A stretch of 64,000 nucleotides of DNA. It comes from Rhodospirillaceae bacterium. GTDB taxonomy: Bacteria; Pseudomonadota; Alphaproteobacteria; Rhodospirillales; Rhodospirillaceae. The stretch lies in NCBI GenBank assembly GCA_028822445.1, contig JAPKDQ010000001.1:310001-374000 (forward strand), in the 5' to 3' direction. Under the pieces are notes generated by a model that did not search any database, was not told the origin of the DNA, and saw nothing but the letters and a program-made list of their open reading frames with translations. Made by a program: the position numbers and the translations under genes. This document shows positions 16,838-27,216 of the stretch, in pieces (the first letter of the stretch is position 1; each line of letters begins with the position of its first letter).

Positions 16838-19591
16838 CTAGCTTTTAGTGTCGGTGTGCAGAAACGTCTTCGTTTCAGAAACAGCTTCGGCCAACCCAAC
16901 CCGATGAACTGGCGTGCCCTCTGGGAAGGCGCCAAGTAATCGAGAGGGCATCATTGAATCCAACAGGACGAACACACCTCTGTCCCCATCCCGTCGAATG
17001 AGTCGACCGAAGGCCTGCTTAAGCCTTAAGCGAGTAATTCGGTCATCATAGGTTCGTTTGCCAAAGGCTTCGCGGCGCGCGCGATGCAATATATCAGGTC
17101 GCGGCCACGGCACACGGTCAAACACCATGAGCTGCAATGATTTACCCGGTACGTCGACGCCATCGCGCATGGCATCTGTGCCGAGTAGGCAGGCTTTTTC
17201 TTCGGCGCGGAAGATGTCCACGAGGCTCGCTGTTGGCAAGGGGTCAACGTGCTGGGCGTAGAGTGGTATGCCCGCGTCCTCAAGAATCGGCGCAATTTGA
17301 TCAAAGGTCGCGCGCAAGCGTGAAATGGCAGTGAACAAGCCCAGCGCGCCGCCCTCAGCGGCGAGGAATAAATCCCGATAGGCTCCGGCTACTTGAACCA
17401 AGGCATCCTTGCGCACGTCGTTTACAATATATACGCGCGTCGCCTCTTCGTAATTGAAAGGCGAGGACAAAGCTGACCGCATGGGTGTGCTGGTAATATG
17501 AAACGAGCCAACTTGTTGGTCAGCACTTTCCCAATCCACGGCGTCATCACCAGTTCCGTCCCGCAATGTTGCCGATGTGATGGCCACGCCTTGTGCCGGA
17601 TCGAGAACGGCTCGTGCGAAGGGTAGGGTGGGGTCTACCCAGTGACGGTGGAGTCCTACGTCAATGTCGCGGCTCTCTATGCGGTCAACGCCTAACCAAT
17701 CGACGAACTCAGTTGGTGTGTCATTAGCGAGGGCTTTGATCATGTCGCGCCATGCTGTCAGCGGCATGACGGCCCGACGTTCTAAGCTGCGGCACAGTCC
17801 GTCGACACGCGCTCGCGTTGCTGTATCCAGTTCGTCAGTAGGGCGCTCAAGCTGTTGTGCTAGCATTTTGACCAACTGCTTCACTGGCTCGACAAGACGC
17901 ATAAGCGCGGTGTCGAGAACAGCCGCTGTATCGAGCAATCCTTCAATTGGTTCGACCGCGTCCGTTTGGAGGCTGTATGGGGACCCCGGGTCGTCCCGCG
18001 TATAGACTTGGCGTTTTACAAGGCTGATAAAGATTTCAGCGGGGCCGCGAGGTTCACCGTCGTCCAGTCGTGTCAGCCAACCCGGAGCGGGAAGCGATCG
18101 GGCATTATGTAGAATGCTGTCCAAGGCCATGGCCATGGCTTCGCCGTCCGCATCCAGTTCACTCAGCAGATCATCGATGCGGCGTTTAAGGCCGCGGGAC
18201 CGTGTCGGTCGGCCGCCGGCTTCCGCGCCAACTAGCCAGCGTCTCAGGTCGGCGGTTTCTGCAGCGCTTAAGTGTGCCGAGAACGCGCTGTCGGCGGCGC
18301 CAAACAAGTGGTGTCCTTCATCGAAGACGTAGCGTGTAGGTGTTGTCCCACCGTCCAGGCCACCCATTGCGGCTTGCACCATGACGAGGGCATGGTTAGC
18401 GACCACGATATCCGCGGTCTGTGCCTTACGAACTGTCTTTTCAACGAAGCAGGTGCGGTAGTGGGGGCAGGCGGCGAAGATACATTCCCCGCGACGGTCG
18501 GCTAGAGAGAGAACGCGCCCCGTGCCAAAAATGTCGGCCAACCAGGATGGGAAATCCCCGCCAACCATGTCGCCAGACTTTGTGGCAAGAATCCACCGCG
18601 CGATGAGCGCTAAGGGAATTGCCGCGCTTGGGTCCGTGCCAGACCTGTTCAAAGCTTCTTCGTAATTCAGCAGGCAGAAGTAATTTTCGCGCCCTTTGCG
18701 GACCACGACACGCCGGGCCTTTACCTCAGGGTCGGGATATAGCCTATCTAATTCCTGATCCAATTGCCGCTGCAGATTACGCGTGAAAGTCGAGACCCAC
18801 ACTGCGCCGTTATTTTTTTCCGCCCAAACGCTAGCCGGTGCCAGGTACCCGAGTGTTTTGCCAATTCCGGTTCCGGCTTCCGCGAGAACCAGGTTTGGCT
18901 CATCGGGCGCTGGTTTGGCTTTAAACGCGTGGCTTACTGCAGCTGCGTATTTTTTTTGAGACTCACGTTTTTCCGACGTTTCTCCCAACAGGAGCTCTAA
19001 CCGGGCTCGGCTTTCATGCTCAGAGACGGCGTCATTGCCTGGCGGTGGCAGGGGGGCTTGATCCTCAAAGGGGGCCAGTCGGGTCCACACCCGTAACGGA
19101 GATAAACCGATACCTCCACCATCCGAGTCAGCCCCAATGGCTGCAAGAACAGACGGCCCCCAGCCCCAGCCGGCTTGGTCGAGCACATGGGCGACGGCCC
19201 GAGCATGGCGAACATCACTGCCATGCCAACTCATCACTTCAGTTAGTAGTGCTCGTGCGGACGAGATCAGGGCGGTTCCTTCATCGATCAACGTTGTCGG
19301 TAATTTGATATCCATTTCTGCTGCGACGCCGCGCACCGTGGGGAGGCAAAACTCACCCGGACGCACATAGGCGAACAGTTCCAGAATATCGCATCCCGGT
19401 ACTGGCTTTAGGCCCAGGCGCGCAGCTGTCGCGCGGCTATGGCATTGGATGACTGGTGGTTCGACCTCAGTCTTAGCCGTGGATGCCGTGAATTCCCGCA
19501 CTTCACCATCGGAAAACATCAGGATGCCGTCCCGGGCGCGGGTCACCAGAACCGGTGCGCCCGGCAGTTGAAGAGTGCGCTCGGGTGTCAC
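16838..19591 (-). CDS. DinG-like superfamily 2 DNA helicase
   Basis: A 917-residue XPD/DinG-type ATP-dependent 5'-3' DNA helicase, presumably acting in repair or replication-conflict resolution. The roughly 200-residue N-terminal region before the helicase core is common in alphaproteobacterial DinG proteins. The Walker A motif is AEAGTGIGKT (residues 237-246). A cysteine set follows (FCLLNYEEA, then ECIFAAC and YRTC), as expected for the 4Fe-4S domain of this family. The DEAH box reads DEGHH. Motif VI is QAFGRLIRR. The start codon is GTG 19591; no better ATG is seen. It is divergent from lysK. Confidence 0.9.
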   Translation of the reverse strand: MTPERTLQLPGAPVLVTRARDGILMFSDGEVREFTASTAKTEVEPPVIQCHSRATAARLGLKPVPGCDILELFAYVRPGEFCLPTVRGVAAEMDIKLPTTLIDEGTALISSARALLTEVMSWHGSDVRHARAVAHVLDQAGWGWGPSVLAAIGADSDGGGIGLSPLRVWTRLAPFEDQAPLPPPGNDAVSEHESRARLELLLGETSEKRESQKKYAAAVSHAFKAKPAPDEPNLVLAEAGTGIGKTLGYLAPASVWAEKNNGAVWVSTFTRNLQRQLDQELDRLYPDPEVKARRVVVRKGRENYFCLLNYEEALNRSGTDPSAAIPLALIARWILATKSGDMVGGDFPSWLADIFGTGRVLSLADRRGECIFAACPHYRTCFVEKTVRKAQTADIVVANHALVMVQAAMGGLDGGTTPTRYVFDEGHHLFGAADSAFSAHLSAAETADLRRWLVGAEAGGRPTRSRGLKRRIDDLLSELDADGEAMAMALDSILHNARSLPAPGWLTRLDDGEPRGPAEIFISLVKRQVYTRDDPGSPYSLQTDAVEPIEGLLDTAAVLDTALMRLVEPVKQLVKMLAQQLERPTDELDTATRARVDGLCRSLERRAVMPLTAWRDMIKALANDTPTEFVDWLGVDRIESRDIDVGLHRHWVDPTLPFARAVLDPAQGVAITSATLRDGTGDDAVDWESADQQVGSFHITSTPMRSALSSPFNYEEATRVYIVNDVRKDALVQVAGAYRDLFLAAEGGALGLFTAISRLRATFDQIAPILEDAGIPLYAQHVDPLPTASLVDIFRAEEKACLLGTDAMRDGVDVPGKSLQLMVFDRVPWPRPDILHRARREAFGKRTYDDRITRLRLKQAFGRLIRRDGDRGVFVLLDSMMPSRLLGAFPEGTPVHRVGLAEAVSETKTFLHTDTKS

Positions 19592-19792
19592 GCGTGAGCC
19601 AGTTGAGGAAAGTGTAAGGTCAAAATAGGGCCGGTCAAAACTATCAGGGGGCAGTGTTTATCTATGTCCAGGTATAGCCCTTGGAGAGTCAGTCAATCCA
19701 GCTTAAACCAATGGCAGCCCTAGAGTCGTGGGACTTGACCCCAAAATAGCGGCCCCATAGGGTGCGCGGCCTCATCAAACCGGACATTGACC

Positions 19793-21388
19793 ATGAGTAA
19801 TGCCACTACGATTGCCCGAGAAAGCAAGGCCTGGCCCGTTGCTGAAGCCCGGAAGCTGCTCGACGGCCGCCTTAAAAACGGCATGGGAGATAAAGGCTAT
19901 GTCCTGTTTGAAACCGGTTATGGACCCTCTGGCTTGCCGCATATCGGAACATTTGCTGAGGTGGTACGCACGACCATGGTGCGCAATGCGTTCCAACTGC
20001 TCGCACCCGATATGCCAACCCGCCTGTTCGCGTTTTCCGACGATATGGATGGCCTTCGCAAGGTTCCGGATAATGTTCCCAATAAAGAGATGGTCGAGAA
20101 GCACCTCGGCATGCCTCTAACCAAAATTCCTGATCCTTTCGGAACTCACGAAAGCTTCGGTCATCACAATAATGACCGCCTCAAGGGCTTCCTTGATTCC
20201 TTCGGGTTCGACTACGAATTCAAAAGCTCAACCGATAGCTATACATCGGGTGAGTTCGATGCTGCGCTTCTCCGCGTCCTGCAAGAATACGACAAAGTAA
20301 TCAATGTCATCCTGCCGACGCTGGGCCCGGAACGCCGCGCGACTTATTCACCGTTTTTACCCATCTGCCCCAAGACGGGCCAGGTGCTGCAGGTGCCAAT
20401 CATCGAGCGTAACGCCGATGCGGGCACGGTGGTTTACGAAAGCGAAGATGGCTCCAAAGTTGAAGTGCCGGTCACCGGCGGCCATTGCAAGCTTCAGTGG
20501 AAGTGCGATTGGGCCATGCGTTGGTATGCGTTCGACGTAGACTATGAGATGTCTGGCAAAGATCTGATCGATTCCGTTCGTTTGTCCGGTAACATTTGTC
20601 GTAAGCTTGGTAGTCAGCCACCGCAGAATTTGACGTACGAATTATTCCTGGATGACCAGGGCCAGAAGATATCCAAGTCCAAGGGCAACGGGATATCTGT
20701 CGAAGAGTGGCTGACCTATGCGCCGGTCGAGAGCTTGGCTCTCTTCATGTACCATAAGCCGTCGGCAGCGAAGCGGCTATACTTTGATACGATTCCAAAG
20801 TCTGTGGATGAGTACCTATCGCACCTAAAGGCGTTTCCTGGGCAAGAGCCTAAGGATCAATTTGCCAACCCCACGTGGCACATTCATAACGGTGAGCCGC
20901 CTCCGGAAGAGGGCCGCCTCAGTTTTGGCATTCTGTTGAACTTGGCCAGCGTTTGTAACTCAGATGATCCCGCTGCCCTGTGGCATTACATTAGCCGCTA
21001 TGCACCGGACGCCAGCCCAGAAAGTGATCCGCTACTGAACAAGCTAGTGTCGTATGCGATTGCGTACTTCAAAGATTTTGTTCTGCCCCATAAGATCTAT
21101 CGCCTGCCGGCGGAGGCTGAGCGCCCCGGACTAGAGGCATTGAAGTCTGGGCTAGAAGCCGTTGGACAAGGTGCCTCTGCAGAAGACTTGCAGTCGTTGG
21201 TCTATGAAATTGGCAAGTCTAATGAGGACGTGTTCCCGGGCTTAAGAGACTGGTTTAAGGCGCTTTACCAAATACTGTTGGGTCAGGATCAAGGCCCGCG
21301 TATGGGGTCCTTTATGGCTTTGTATGGTGTCGAAGAAAGTCTTGGGCTGATCACACGCGCCCTTGCCGGTGAAGACTTGTCCACCTAG
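19793..21388 (+). CDS. lysK: Lysyl-tRNA synthetase, class I
   Basis: A 531-residue class I LysRS, which charges tRNA-Lys. This archaeal-type enzyme replaces the class II LysS in many alphaproteobacteria. The HIGH motif is in GPSGLPHIGTF (His at about residue 50), and the KMSKS motif is KISKSKGNG in the second half. ATG 19793 is used; the same frame has a TTG two codons earlier. Its stop overlaps by 4 bases with the stop of the convergent thioesterase gene. Confidence 0.95.
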   Translation: MSNATTIARESKAWPVAEARKLLDGRLKNGMGDKGYVLFETGYGPSGLPHIGTFAEVVRTTMVRNAFQLLAPDMPTRLFAFSDDMDGLRKVPDNVPNKEMVEKHLGMPLTKIPDPFGTHESFGHHNNDRLKGFLDSFGFDYEFKSSTDSYTSGEFDAALLRVLQEYDKVINVILPTLGPERRATYSPFLPICPKTGQVLQVPIIERNADAGTVVYESEDGSKVEVPVTGGHCKLQWKCDWAMRWYAFDVDYEMSGKDLIDSVRLSGNICRKLGSQPPQNLTYELFLDDQGQKISKSKGNGISVEEWLTYAPVESLALFMYHKPSAAKRLYFDTIPKSVDEYLSHLKAFPGQEPKDQFANPTWHIHNGEPPPEEGRLSFGILLNLASVCNSDDPAALWHYISRYAPDASPESDPLLNKLVSYAIAYFKDFVLPHKIYRLPAEAERPGLEALKSGLEAVGQGASAEDLQSLVYEIGKSNEDVFPGLRDWFKALYQILLGQDQGPRMGSFMALYGVEESLGLITRALAGEDLST

Positions 21389-21852
21389 GCCGAGGCAATT
21401 TCAATAACCGCATCGTCTGCGTCTCGTATGCGGCCTAGGGCCTCGGTCATCGGTGGAGGTTCGCCTTCGTGTACTAAAATGCTCAGAAGCTCTGAGACCA
21501 GAATGCGCCCACCTGTGTTCAGGAAGGCGGCTTTAAGGATCGCGACGGAGTACACCGTATCGCCTGAGACGATCTTGTGTTCCAGACATATCCATTTTTC
21601 ATCAACACCAATCATACGGGTTGTCACGCCGACTTTCTTGAATGGTGGCACGGCACGTCGAAACCGGATCGACCCAGACCCAAGGCTGGGCATGAGCTTT
21701 TTGGCGCGAACCTTTTTCCAGGCGCCGCATCGCACCAAGGGATCCACCCGGCTCAAATCCATGAAGCTGAAGTACCTGGAGTTGGTCAGGTGCGTATTGA
21801 CGTCGATGTCCGTTGGCAGAACACGAAAGGGCAACGATGTCTCGTCGGTCAT
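21385..21852 (-). CDS. Acyl-CoA thioesterase, hotdog fold (4HBT/THEM6-like)
   Basis: A 155-residue hotdog-fold protein with the signature TDIDVNTHLTNSRYFSFMD, matching the D-x-N-x-H-x-N-x-x-Y pattern of 4-hydroxybenzoyl-CoA-type and THEM6-like thioesterases. The start is uncertain: ATG 21852 fits family alignments, while ATGs at 21888 and 21885 would add 11-12 residues. It lies 76 bases downstream of the acyl-CoA dehydrogenase gene on the same strand, so it probably belongs with fatty acid oxidation by releasing free acids from acyl-CoA. Confidence 0.8.
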   Translation of the reverse strand: MTDETSLPFRVLPTDIDVNTHLTNSRYFSFMDLSRVDPLVRCGAWKKVRAKKLMPSLGSGSIRFRRAVPPFKKVGVTTRMIGVDEKWICLEHKIVSGDTVYSVAILKAAFLNTGGRILVSELLSILVHEGEPPPMTEALGRIRDADDAVIEIASA

Positions 21853-21928
21853 GTCGCATTTACTTCGACGGTGCCTGGTCAGCATCATTCAGATGAGGCG
21901 GAAAAGAAGGTTTATATTTAAACTTTTC

Positions 21929-23731
21929 TTAGGCGGCTACGGCAGCGCCGAATAATTCTTCTTCCATGCCCATAATTGAGTCTCCGCCGGCCATAATCAT
22001 GGCGAACAGGCTACTGGTTTCGGGCAGAACGCGCTCGTAGTAGAATCGCGCTGTCTTCAATTTCCCGGAATAGAACCCAGTCGGGTCGGCATCTTTTTTA
22101 TTAAATGCAAGCTTGGCCGCTTTGGCCCACATGAACGCGACGGCGACATGCCCAAATAAGTTGAGGTAGTCCGTCGCGGCCGCCCCAGCTTCATTGGGGT
22201 CGCGCAGACCCCTCTGGGCGAGAATGCCGGTGGCTTGTTGCAGTCGTCCGAAGGCTTTGGCCAATCCAAGAATAAATGCCTGCATCTCTTCGTTGTCGGC
22301 GTTCTCTTCAATGAACTCTTGGAGCGGATGGAAAAATGCCCGCAGGTACCGTCCGTAATGGGCGCCCATCTTGCGGCCGATTAAATCCAAGGCTTGGATG
22401 CCGTTGGTGCCTTCATAGAGCATGGTGATCCGGGCATCGCGGACATACTGTTCCATGCCATGTTCATGGATGTAGCCGTGTCCACCGTATATCTGCACAC
22501 CTAAGTTGGCGGCAAGGAACCCCTTGTCTGTTCCAAACGATTTCACAATCGGTGTGAGTACTTGAACCAAGTCGTCAGCTCTTTGCCGTTCTGCGGCACC
22601 TTCTGATTTCTCCGCCTTATCGAGGTTAATGGCGGTCCAGAGAGATAGCGCGCGAATGCCCTCGGTCAGTGATTTCATTGTCAGCAAGTTCTTGCGTACG
22701 TCGGGGTGAACTATAATGGAGTCCGCCGGTTTGTCTGGCGACTCGGCGCCTTTAAGGGCGCGACCCTGAAGGCGCTCTTTGGCGTAATCCAACCCACCTT
22801 GGTACGCGGCTTCGCCTAACCCTAGGCCCTGGATGCCAACACCCAAGCGGGCCGTATTCATCATTGTGAACATGGCGCTCATGCCTTTGTGCGGCAGGCC
22901 AACCAACCATCCCGTTGCGTCGTCGAAGTTCATAACGCAGGTGGATGACGCTTTGATACCCATCTTGTGTTCGATTGAGCCACAGGTCACGCCGTTGCGC
23001 GGCCCAACCGTTGCGTCATCGTTTGGCAGAAATTTCGGGACGACGAACAGACTGATGCCTTTGATTCCTTCCGGTGCATCCGGAAGGCGGGCCAACACCA
23101 GGTGCACGATGTTTTCGGTGAGGTCATGTTCACCGGCGGAGATGAAGATCTTCGTTCCCGTGATCTTGTAGCTATCGTCCGGCTGTGGACCGGCTTTGGT
23201 TCGAATTAGGCCCAGGTCAGTGCCGCACTGCGGTTCGGTCAAACACATGGTGCCGGACCACGTGCCCTCAACAAACTTCGGCAAGTACAATGCCTTTTGT
23301 TTGTCAGATCCGTGCAGGTTGATAGCGTTGTAGGCGCCCTCAGTGAGGCCCGGGTACATGCCAAAGGCCATATTGGTTGAGCAGATCATTTCTTGAACCA
23401 GAAAGTGCAGCGCTGCTGGTGCACCTTGGCCCCCGAATTCAGGGGCTGCCGCCAAACCTGTCCATCCGCCTTGGGTGAACTGGTCATAGGCTTCTTTGAA
23501 TCCTTTTGGGGTGTATACAACACCGTTTTTAAGTGTGCAGCCTTCGGTGTCACCACTCAGGTTTAGCGGAAACAATACCTCAGACGTAATTTTTCCGGCT
23601 TCCTCTAGCACGGCATCGATGACATCCGGCGTGTAGTCGGCGTATTGCGCGATCTCGGCTAGTGCATCGCCGTCGAGAAGCTCATGATAGACAAACCGCA
23701 TGTCGCGGAGGGGTGGGGTATATGTGACCAT
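21929..23731 (-). CDS. Acyl-CoA dehydrogenase, long form with C-terminal extension
   Basis: A 600-residue FAD enzyme that makes the trans-2 double bond in acyl-CoA. It is the large form with an extra C-terminal domain, the same architecture as 3-methylmercaptopropionyl-CoA dehydrogenase DmdC. Motifs are CLTEPQCGTDLG and KITGTKIFISAGEHD (flavin and substrate contacts), and MLYEGTNGIQALDLIGRK with the likely catalytic glutamate. It is encoded 12 bases downstream of the bifunctional hydratase/dehydrogenase in the beta-oxidation operon. A straight-chain acyl-CoA role is likely from context; DmdC activity is possible but not supported by neighbours. Confidence 0.9.
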   Translation of the reverse strand: MVTYTPPLRDMRFVYHELLDGDALAEIAQYADYTPDVIDAVLEEAGKITSEVLFPLNLSGDTEGCTLKNGVVYTPKGFKEAYDQFTQGGWTGLAAAPEFGGQGAPAALHFLVQEMICSTNMAFGMYPGLTEGAYNAINLHGSDKQKALYLPKFVEGTWSGTMCLTEPQCGTDLGLIRTKAGPQPDDSYKITGTKIFISAGEHDLTENIVHLVLARLPDAPEGIKGISLFVVPKFLPNDDATVGPRNGVTCGSIEHKMGIKASSTCVMNFDDATGWLVGLPHKGMSAMFTMMNTARLGVGIQGLGLGEAAYQGGLDYAKERLQGRALKGAESPDKPADSIIVHPDVRKNLLTMKSLTEGIRALSLWTAINLDKAEKSEGAAERQRADDLVQVLTPIVKSFGTDKGFLAANLGVQIYGGHGYIHEHGMEQYVRDARITMLYEGTNGIQALDLIGRKMGAHYGRYLRAFFHPLQEFIEENADNEEMQAFILGLAKAFGRLQQATGILAQRGLRDPNEAGAAATDYLNLFGHVAVAFMWAKAAKLAFNKKDADPTGFYSGKLKTARFYYERVLPETSSLFAMIMAGGDSIMGMEEELFGAAVAA

Positions 23732-23743
23732 AGTTTAGTCCTC

Positions 23744-26080
23744 CTAGTTTCTGAGCGGCTTGCCGGTGTCGAGCATATGCTCCATGCGCGCCAGCGTGCC
23801 TTCTGTTCGGGCGAGCGCCATAAACGTCTCCCGTTCGAGTTTGAGGAACTCTTTCTCAGTCATGGTTTCAGTCATATCTGTGTCACCACCCGTCAGGGCT
23901 TCGGCGAGGGCACCTGCAACAACCTGATCATGTGGTGTGGCCATGCCTTTCAGGGCGAGGTCATTCAGCGCCATTTGCAACGCAGCGAGGCCGGTTGGGC
24001 CCGGCAAGGTTAACTCCTGTTCTTCCGGCGGCACGTAATTTTTTACGAGGGCGAGCGCTTTCGCTTTGGCATCAGCCAACAACCGTTCTCTATTCATGGT
24101 GATCTCGTCTGTATCTCGGAACAAACCCATCTCCGTGGCTTCCATTGCAGATTTGGCCACCTGTGCTGTGCCGATCAACTCAAAGGCTTTGGCAACGGCT
24201 GGCATGGGGCCGCGCGGCAGGTGAGGGTGGTTTTGGAGCCGTAATAGAACTTCTTTACAGCCGCCCCAGCCGGGAATAATGCCAACACCCACTTCGACTA
24301 AGCCTGTATAGGTTTCTGCATGTGCTTGAACAGCGTCGGAGTGAAGTAGAATTTCACAGCCGCCGCCGAGGGCCATGCCTGACGGCGCAGAGACAACGGG
24401 GAAGGGCGCTTGCTTAAGGGCGAGGTAAGTCTTCTGACCGTCGTCAATCTGGTTTTCAATCTCGCCCCATAACGCTATGTTGGCTGCAAAGAGAAATAGA
24501 CCCAAATTGGCACCGACGGAGAAATTGCTACCGTCGTTGTAGATGACCAGCGCTTTTAGAGAGTCATCGCCTTTGATGTGTTTAATCGTCTTTTTGTAGA
24601 GACCCATGATATCGGGGTCGAGGCTGTTCATCTTTGAGGTGAATTCAAAACATAGAACCCCGTCGCCGATATCCCAGACTGATGCTGATCCGTTCTTCAG
24701 AACCGGCTTGGAGGTTAGCTTTACATCCGAAAGGCGGAGCATGCCCCCGGGGCATGGGACATCCTGGTACGTGCCGTTAACGGTGAGGAATTGTCTGACG
24801 CCATTCTCGACGCGATAGAACCCACTTTTCTCGGCGGCCAGCGCCAGCATTGGCGGTATGGCAATGGAGTCTGCTGTGAGCTTGTCGGCGAGCCAATTTG
24901 CGCCCATGGTATCGGTGAGTTCGAAGGGGCCTTGTTTCCAACCGTAGCCATCTTTCATGCCGGCGTCGACATCGACGACAGTGTCTACTATTTCTGGAAC
25001 GAGCGATGCGGCATACGGCAGGGCATGGGCTGCTAGATACCAGGCGAACTGCCCGCCCTTATCTTCGTGTTCGACTAAGCCTCTTAAACCGCTAGCTTTA
25101 GACACCTTAAGACTATCCAGATTTGCTTTTTGCGACGGCGCATATTCACCGCTGTTGAGGTCGATGCTTTCTTTCTGGCGTTTACCGTTTTCTGTTTTTA
25201 GGCGATAAAAACCACCTGGCCCTTTGCGGCCGACCCACCCCTTTTCCAGCATCGTCTTAACGACGGGTGGTTCTGAGTGAATGGCGCGGTAAGGGTCGTC
25301 GTCTGGAAGGCGCTCCAACATGGATGCCGCGACGTGGGGCATTAGGTCGAGACCCACTAAGTCCAATGTTCCAAAGAAGCCGGACTTGGGAATGCCAAAG
25401 GGTCTGCTGCCAATGGCGTCTGCTTCGTCAACGGACAGGCCATGCTCCATGGCACCTACGAGACCAAGCTGAAACCAATAGGTACCAATTCTATTCGCAA
25501 TGAATCCCGGCGTGTCTTTAGCGTGAATGACTCCTTTGCCCAGTTTGACATCGCCAAACTGCGCCATCTCCTCGACCGCGTCTTTGCGTGTTCTCTCGGA
25601 TGCGACGATTTCCAGTAACCGCATGTAGCGCGGTGGATTAAAGAAGTGAGTGATCATGAAATCGGGGACGAGTTCGTCGTCCATGCCGCCGGTCAGTTCT
25701 TTTAAGGGAATTGTCGACGTGTTGGATGACAATACCGCACCATGCTTTTTCACTTTGGCAATCTTGGCGTAGAGGGCTTGCTTGATGTCCAGGCGTTCTA
25801 TGACAGCTTCGACGATCCAGTCGCAATCCGAAAGCCACTCCATATGGTCTTCGATGTTGCCTGGTGTGATAAGCTTTGCTGCGCGCTTCGACATAAAGGG
25901 CGCGGGCTCGGTCTTGAGCATTTTCTTGACCGCGCCTTCAGCAATGGCATTTCGATTTTTGCTATCCTTGGGCACGATATCCAGGAGCACTACGGGGACC
26001 CCGGCGTTGGCGATATGGGCGGCAATCCCAGCCCCCATAACACCTGCGCCGATCACCGCAGCTTTACGGATTTCGCTCAT
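23744..26080 (-). CDS. Bifunctional 3-hydroxyacyl-CoA dehydrogenase / enoyl-CoA hydratase
   Basis: A 778-residue beta-oxidation enzyme. The N-terminal half has the NAD-binding start AAVIGAGVMGAGIAAHIANAG and a duplicated dehydrogenase C-domain (DTPGFIANRIG). The C-terminal third is a crotonase domain with the oxyanion-hole segment GMALGGGCEILLHSD. Domain order is dehydrogenase then hydratase, opposite to E. coli FadB. ATG 26080 shares its A with the thiolase stop (TAATG), which shows translational coupling, and GGAGG lies upstream inside the thiolase gene; an in-frame codon at 26128 is an unlikely start. It works with the adjacent thiolase. Confidence 0.92.
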   Translation of the reverse strand: MSEIRKAAVIGAGVMGAGIAAHIANAGVPVVLLDIVPKDSKNRNAIAEGAVKKMLKTEPAPFMSKRAAKLITPGNIEDHMEWLSDCDWIVEAVIERLDIKQALYAKIAKVKKHGAVLSSNTSTIPLKELTGGMDDELVPDFMITHFFNPPRYMRLLEIVASERTRKDAVEEMAQFGDVKLGKGVIHAKDTPGFIANRIGTYWFQLGLVGAMEHGLSVDEADAIGSRPFGIPKSGFFGTLDLVGLDLMPHVAASMLERLPDDDPYRAIHSEPPVVKTMLEKGWVGRKGPGGFYRLKTENGKRQKESIDLNSGEYAPSQKANLDSLKVSKASGLRGLVEHEDKGGQFAWYLAAHALPYAASLVPEIVDTVVDVDAGMKDGYGWKQGPFELTDTMGANWLADKLTADSIAIPPMLALAAEKSGFYRVENGVRQFLTVNGTYQDVPCPGGMLRLSDVKLTSKPVLKNGSASVWDIGDGVLCFEFTSKMNSLDPDIMGLYKKTIKHIKGDDSLKALVIYNDGSNFSVGANLGLFLFAANIALWGEIENQIDDGQKTYLALKQAPFPVVSAPSGMALGGGCEILLHSDAVQAHAETYTGLVEVGVGIIPGWGGCKEVLLRLQNHPHLPRGPMPAVAKAFELIGTAQVAKSAMEATEMGLFRDTDEITMNRERLLADAKAKALALVKNYVPPEEQELTLPGPTGLAALQMALNDLALKGMATPHDQVVAGALAEALTGGDTDMTETMTEKEFLKLERETFMALARTEGTLARMEHMLDTGKPLRN

Positions 26081-27216
26081 TACAAGGCCTCCAGAACGGT
26101 CGCTATACCTTGGCCGCCGCCGATGCACTGCGTAGCGAGGGCATATCTCTTACCTTCGCGCTGCATGATCTGGGCGGCTTTGCCGGTGATACGGGCGCCG
26201 GTTGCGCCAAGTGGATGTCCAAGGGCAATTGCACCGCCATCAATATTGACCTTGCTCAGGTCTAGTCCCAGGTCATGAACCACGGCCAAGGATTGTGCGG
26301 CGAAAGCTTCGTTGAGTTCGATGACATCCATATCGTCCAGGGTCAGGCCGGCACGCTCCAATGCTTTGTTGGTGGCGTTAACGGGGCCGATGCCCATGAT
26401 CTCTGGGTCACATCCCGCGACCGCAATGGATTTAATGCGTGCTAAGGGCTTGAGGCCATTCTTCTCGGCAAAGGCTTCACTGGTCAGCAATACGGCTGCT
26501 GTTCCATCAGTAAGTGGCGATGATGTGCCAGCTGTGACAGAGCCATCTTGATCAAACGCCGGTTTCAGATCGCCAAGAATCTCGATGGTCGTGTCGGGTC
26601 GGATGCAGCCATCTTGATCAACCATGCCTTCACGGGTTTTGATGCCAACAATCTCGTCACTGAAATTTCCGGCTGCTTGCGCCGCGGCAGCGCGTTTATG
26701 GCTTTCGACGGCAAAGGCGTCTTGTTTGTTTCGGGGGATGTCGTATTTCTTAGCTAAGTTTTCTGCAGTCTCACCCATACCCATGTAGGCGGCGTGTCCG
26801 GCATCAACCAGTTTGGGATTGAGCATGGGGTTAAACCCAGGCATCGGGATACGCGTCATGCTTTCGATCCCAACACAGAGAAAGGCCTCTCCTGCACCCA
26901 GAGCAATCGATCCGGCAGCGGTATGAATGGCCTGCATGGACGACCCACAGAACCTGTTGATGGTTGTGCCGGCCACGTCATTCGGAAGGCCAGCTAAGAA
27001 CACGATGTTGCGGGCTATGTTGAGTCCTTGTTCACCCTCGGGGAAGGCGCAGCCCAAGACCAAATCTTCAATCGTGCTTGGATCAATCCCGGCGCGTTCG
27101 ACTAGGGCCTTCACAACGGCGGCGGCGAGGTCATCGGGCCTGGTTCTAATCAGCGCACCTTTGTTGGCGAGCGTCAGTGGGGAGCGGGCGTAGCCAGCAA
27201 TAACGGCTCCGGTCAT
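26080..27216 (-). CDS. Acetyl-CoA acyltransferase (beta-ketothiolase)
   Basis: A 378-residue thiolase that cleaves 3-ketoacyl-CoA to acetyl-CoA and a shortened acyl-CoA. The active-site nucleophile is Cys90 (NRFCGSSMQ), His334 lies in ALGHPLGATGAR, and the second cysteine is Cys364 (CIGGGQG). NEAFAAQSL is also present. The start overlaps the MerR regulator stop by 4 bases, and its own stop overlaps the next start, so this is a tightly coupled operon. Confidence 0.93.
   Translation of the reverse strand: MTGAVIAGYARSPLTLANKGALIRTRPDDLAAAVVKALVERAGIDPSTIEDLVLGCAFPEGEQGLNIARNIVFLAGLPNDVAGTTINRFCGSSMQAIHTAAGSIALGAGEAFLCVGIESMTRIPMPGFNPMLNPKLVDAGHAAYMGMGETAENLAKKYDIPRNKQDAFAVESHKRAAAAQAAGNFSDEIVGIKTREGMVDQDGCIRPDTTIEILGDLKPAFDQDGSVTAGTSSPLTDGTAAVLLTSEAFAEKNGLKPLARIKSIAVAGCDPEIMGIGPVNATNKALERAGLTLDDMDVIELNEAFAAQSLAVVHDLGLDLSKVNIDGGAIALGHPLGATGARITGKAAQIMQREGKRYALATQCIGGGQGIATVLEAL

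Noticed and set aside
21428-21955. A 175-codon open frame on the plus strand
   Set aside because: Antisense to the hotdog thioesterase, whose motif is clear; the translation has no protein-like pattern.
21929-23731. Calling the acyl-CoA dehydrogenase DmdC (DMSP degradation)
   Set aside because: The architecture fits, but neighbours are general beta-oxidation genes and no DmdA, DmdB or DmdD is present.
25742-26278. A 178-codon open frame on the plus strand
   Set aside because: Antisense to the start of the hydratase/dehydrogenase and end of the thiolase, both certain.
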